From Allacma fusca (taxonomy: Eukaryota > Arthropoda > Collembola > Symphypleona > Sminthuridae), in contig OX359246.1 of the NCBI GenBank assembly GCA_947179485.1, positions 35,133,632 to 35,197,631 on the forward strand: a stretch of 64,000 nt of DNA, in the 5' to 3' direction. This document shows, in pieces, positions 63,217 through 64,000 of this stretch (positions within the stretch are counted from its first letter, which is position 1; every line of letters starts with the position of its first letter). The notes beneath the pieces are model-generated. The model was not told the origin of the DNA, did no database searches, and saw only the letters and a list, made by a program, of their open reading frames with translations. The position numbers and the translations under genes were made by a program.

Positions 63217-64000
63217 GGGAGGCACTTTAAAAACTAATTCTCCAAACTATTGTGTCATGTTTTCGATTTTAGAATTAGCTATTAATGTAATCATTAAAAT
63301 TAATTAATGAAGTGAATACATTTATAATATTCAATATTCTACCGGCAATTTACGTGCATGAAGTATGTAGATATTACCCGAACCCACATTGTCGTTGACA
63401 CTTGTATTAAAATATTTAATTTAAGTGCGACGCTAATCATAAATATATTGATATATTTAGTATTATTTGCGCAATTTATTCCGTAATTTTATCTCCATTA
63501 TTATATATTTTATCCGTTACTATACCTATAGTTTAATCCGCTGTTCTTTTGTGAAAGAGTTCCGTGTTAACCACATTTGTTAATCAAAATTAATTGTATT
63601 GATTTGTTAGCTACTTGAGAAACCGTTACCAGGAAGTTGCTTTCTTCTCATCACAATTAAGTTACAATAATTACTGGCGAAAAAAATCGGGAACTAAAAG
63701 TGTCCCTTTTGGGCTGGTCACATTATGCTGAATGTTCTGCTGACAAAGAAGCCTATGTCGTTGGTGATAGAACGAAATCGCTCATCTGCATTGGAAAAGG
63801 AAAACTGAACATTTTAATTCTTAAAATGACTCAGATTTGCTATTACAAAATTTTTGCAGGAGTTCATTTGCTGTTATGGCTAACGATAAGTTTCATTTCT
63901 ACTAGAAAATTTCTAGTTAAAGTGTGTTATAGTTATACTCATATAGTCTTTAAAGCACCATTTTTCCTAAATGGTTTTGTTATTACAATAAAGTACGGAA
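63217..64000 (+). other. LRRFIP2 3' UTR and downstream
   Basis: Non-coding sequence after the LRRFIP2 stop (TGA at 63214-63216). An AATAAA at 63987-63992, almost at the window edge, is a plausible poly(A) signal. Earlier AT-rich hexamer variants are also possible. No other gene is visible. Confidence 0.5.
63987..63992 (+). terminator. Candidate polyadenylation signal of LRRFIP2
   Basis: AATAAA 770 nt beyond the LRRFIP2 stop, in the context ttacaataaagtacgg. The cleavage site would fall at or beyond the window end. Confidence 0.35.

Overview
The window is AT-rich eukaryotic nuclear DNA with short, canonical GT-AG introns. It carries divergent arthropod chemoreceptors (gustatory-receptor-like and ionotropic-receptor types), a CHK/ecdysteroid-kinase-like protein, and two conserved animal genes, CSTF1 and LRRFIP2. 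The mix suggests an arthropod. The style of the Gr-like C-termini makes a springtail (Collembola) my best guess, but the sequence alone does not prove this. Exon joins below were worked out by hand from open frames, splice consensus and matching intron phases. No search was run.

Layout. At 0.8-1.9 kb there is a non-autonomous hAT-like transposon with an 8-bp target duplication. From 2.9 to 14.7 kb lies a chemosensory cluster: Gr-like gene A (+), an ionotropic receptor gene (-), Gr-like gene B (-) and Gr-like gene C (-). The three Gr-like genes share two introns with identical phases (1, then 2). A perfect 40-bp hairpin and a broken, coding-like stretch lie between the IR gene and Gr-like gene B. 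At 17.0-19.5 kb there is a six-exon CHK-like kinase (-). At 23.7-26.1 kb is CSTF1 (+), with eight coding exons and a 47-bp minisatellite just upstream, probably inside a 5' UTR intron.

From 28.5 kb to the end lies LRRFIP2 (+). A 40-codon first exon at 28.5 kb is followed by an intron of about 32 kb and then eight common exons (60.5-63.2 kb) encoding the coiled coil. The giant intron is mostly simple repeats and anonymous AT-rich DNA, but it contains two large open exons (454 and 463 codons). Each ends in phase 0 at a GT donor, exactly as needed to join the common coiled-coil exons. They look like alternative first exons encoding long disordered, Ser-rich or acidic N-termini. This is the most interesting hypothesis in the window.

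The chemoreceptors are predicted membrane sensors. The CHK kinase probably belongs to small-molecule or steroid phosphorylation. CSTF1 is a pre-mRNA 3'-end processing subunit. LRRFIP2 is a coiled-coil signalling and cytoskeleton adaptor. No functional link between the cluster and the two conserved genes is evident.
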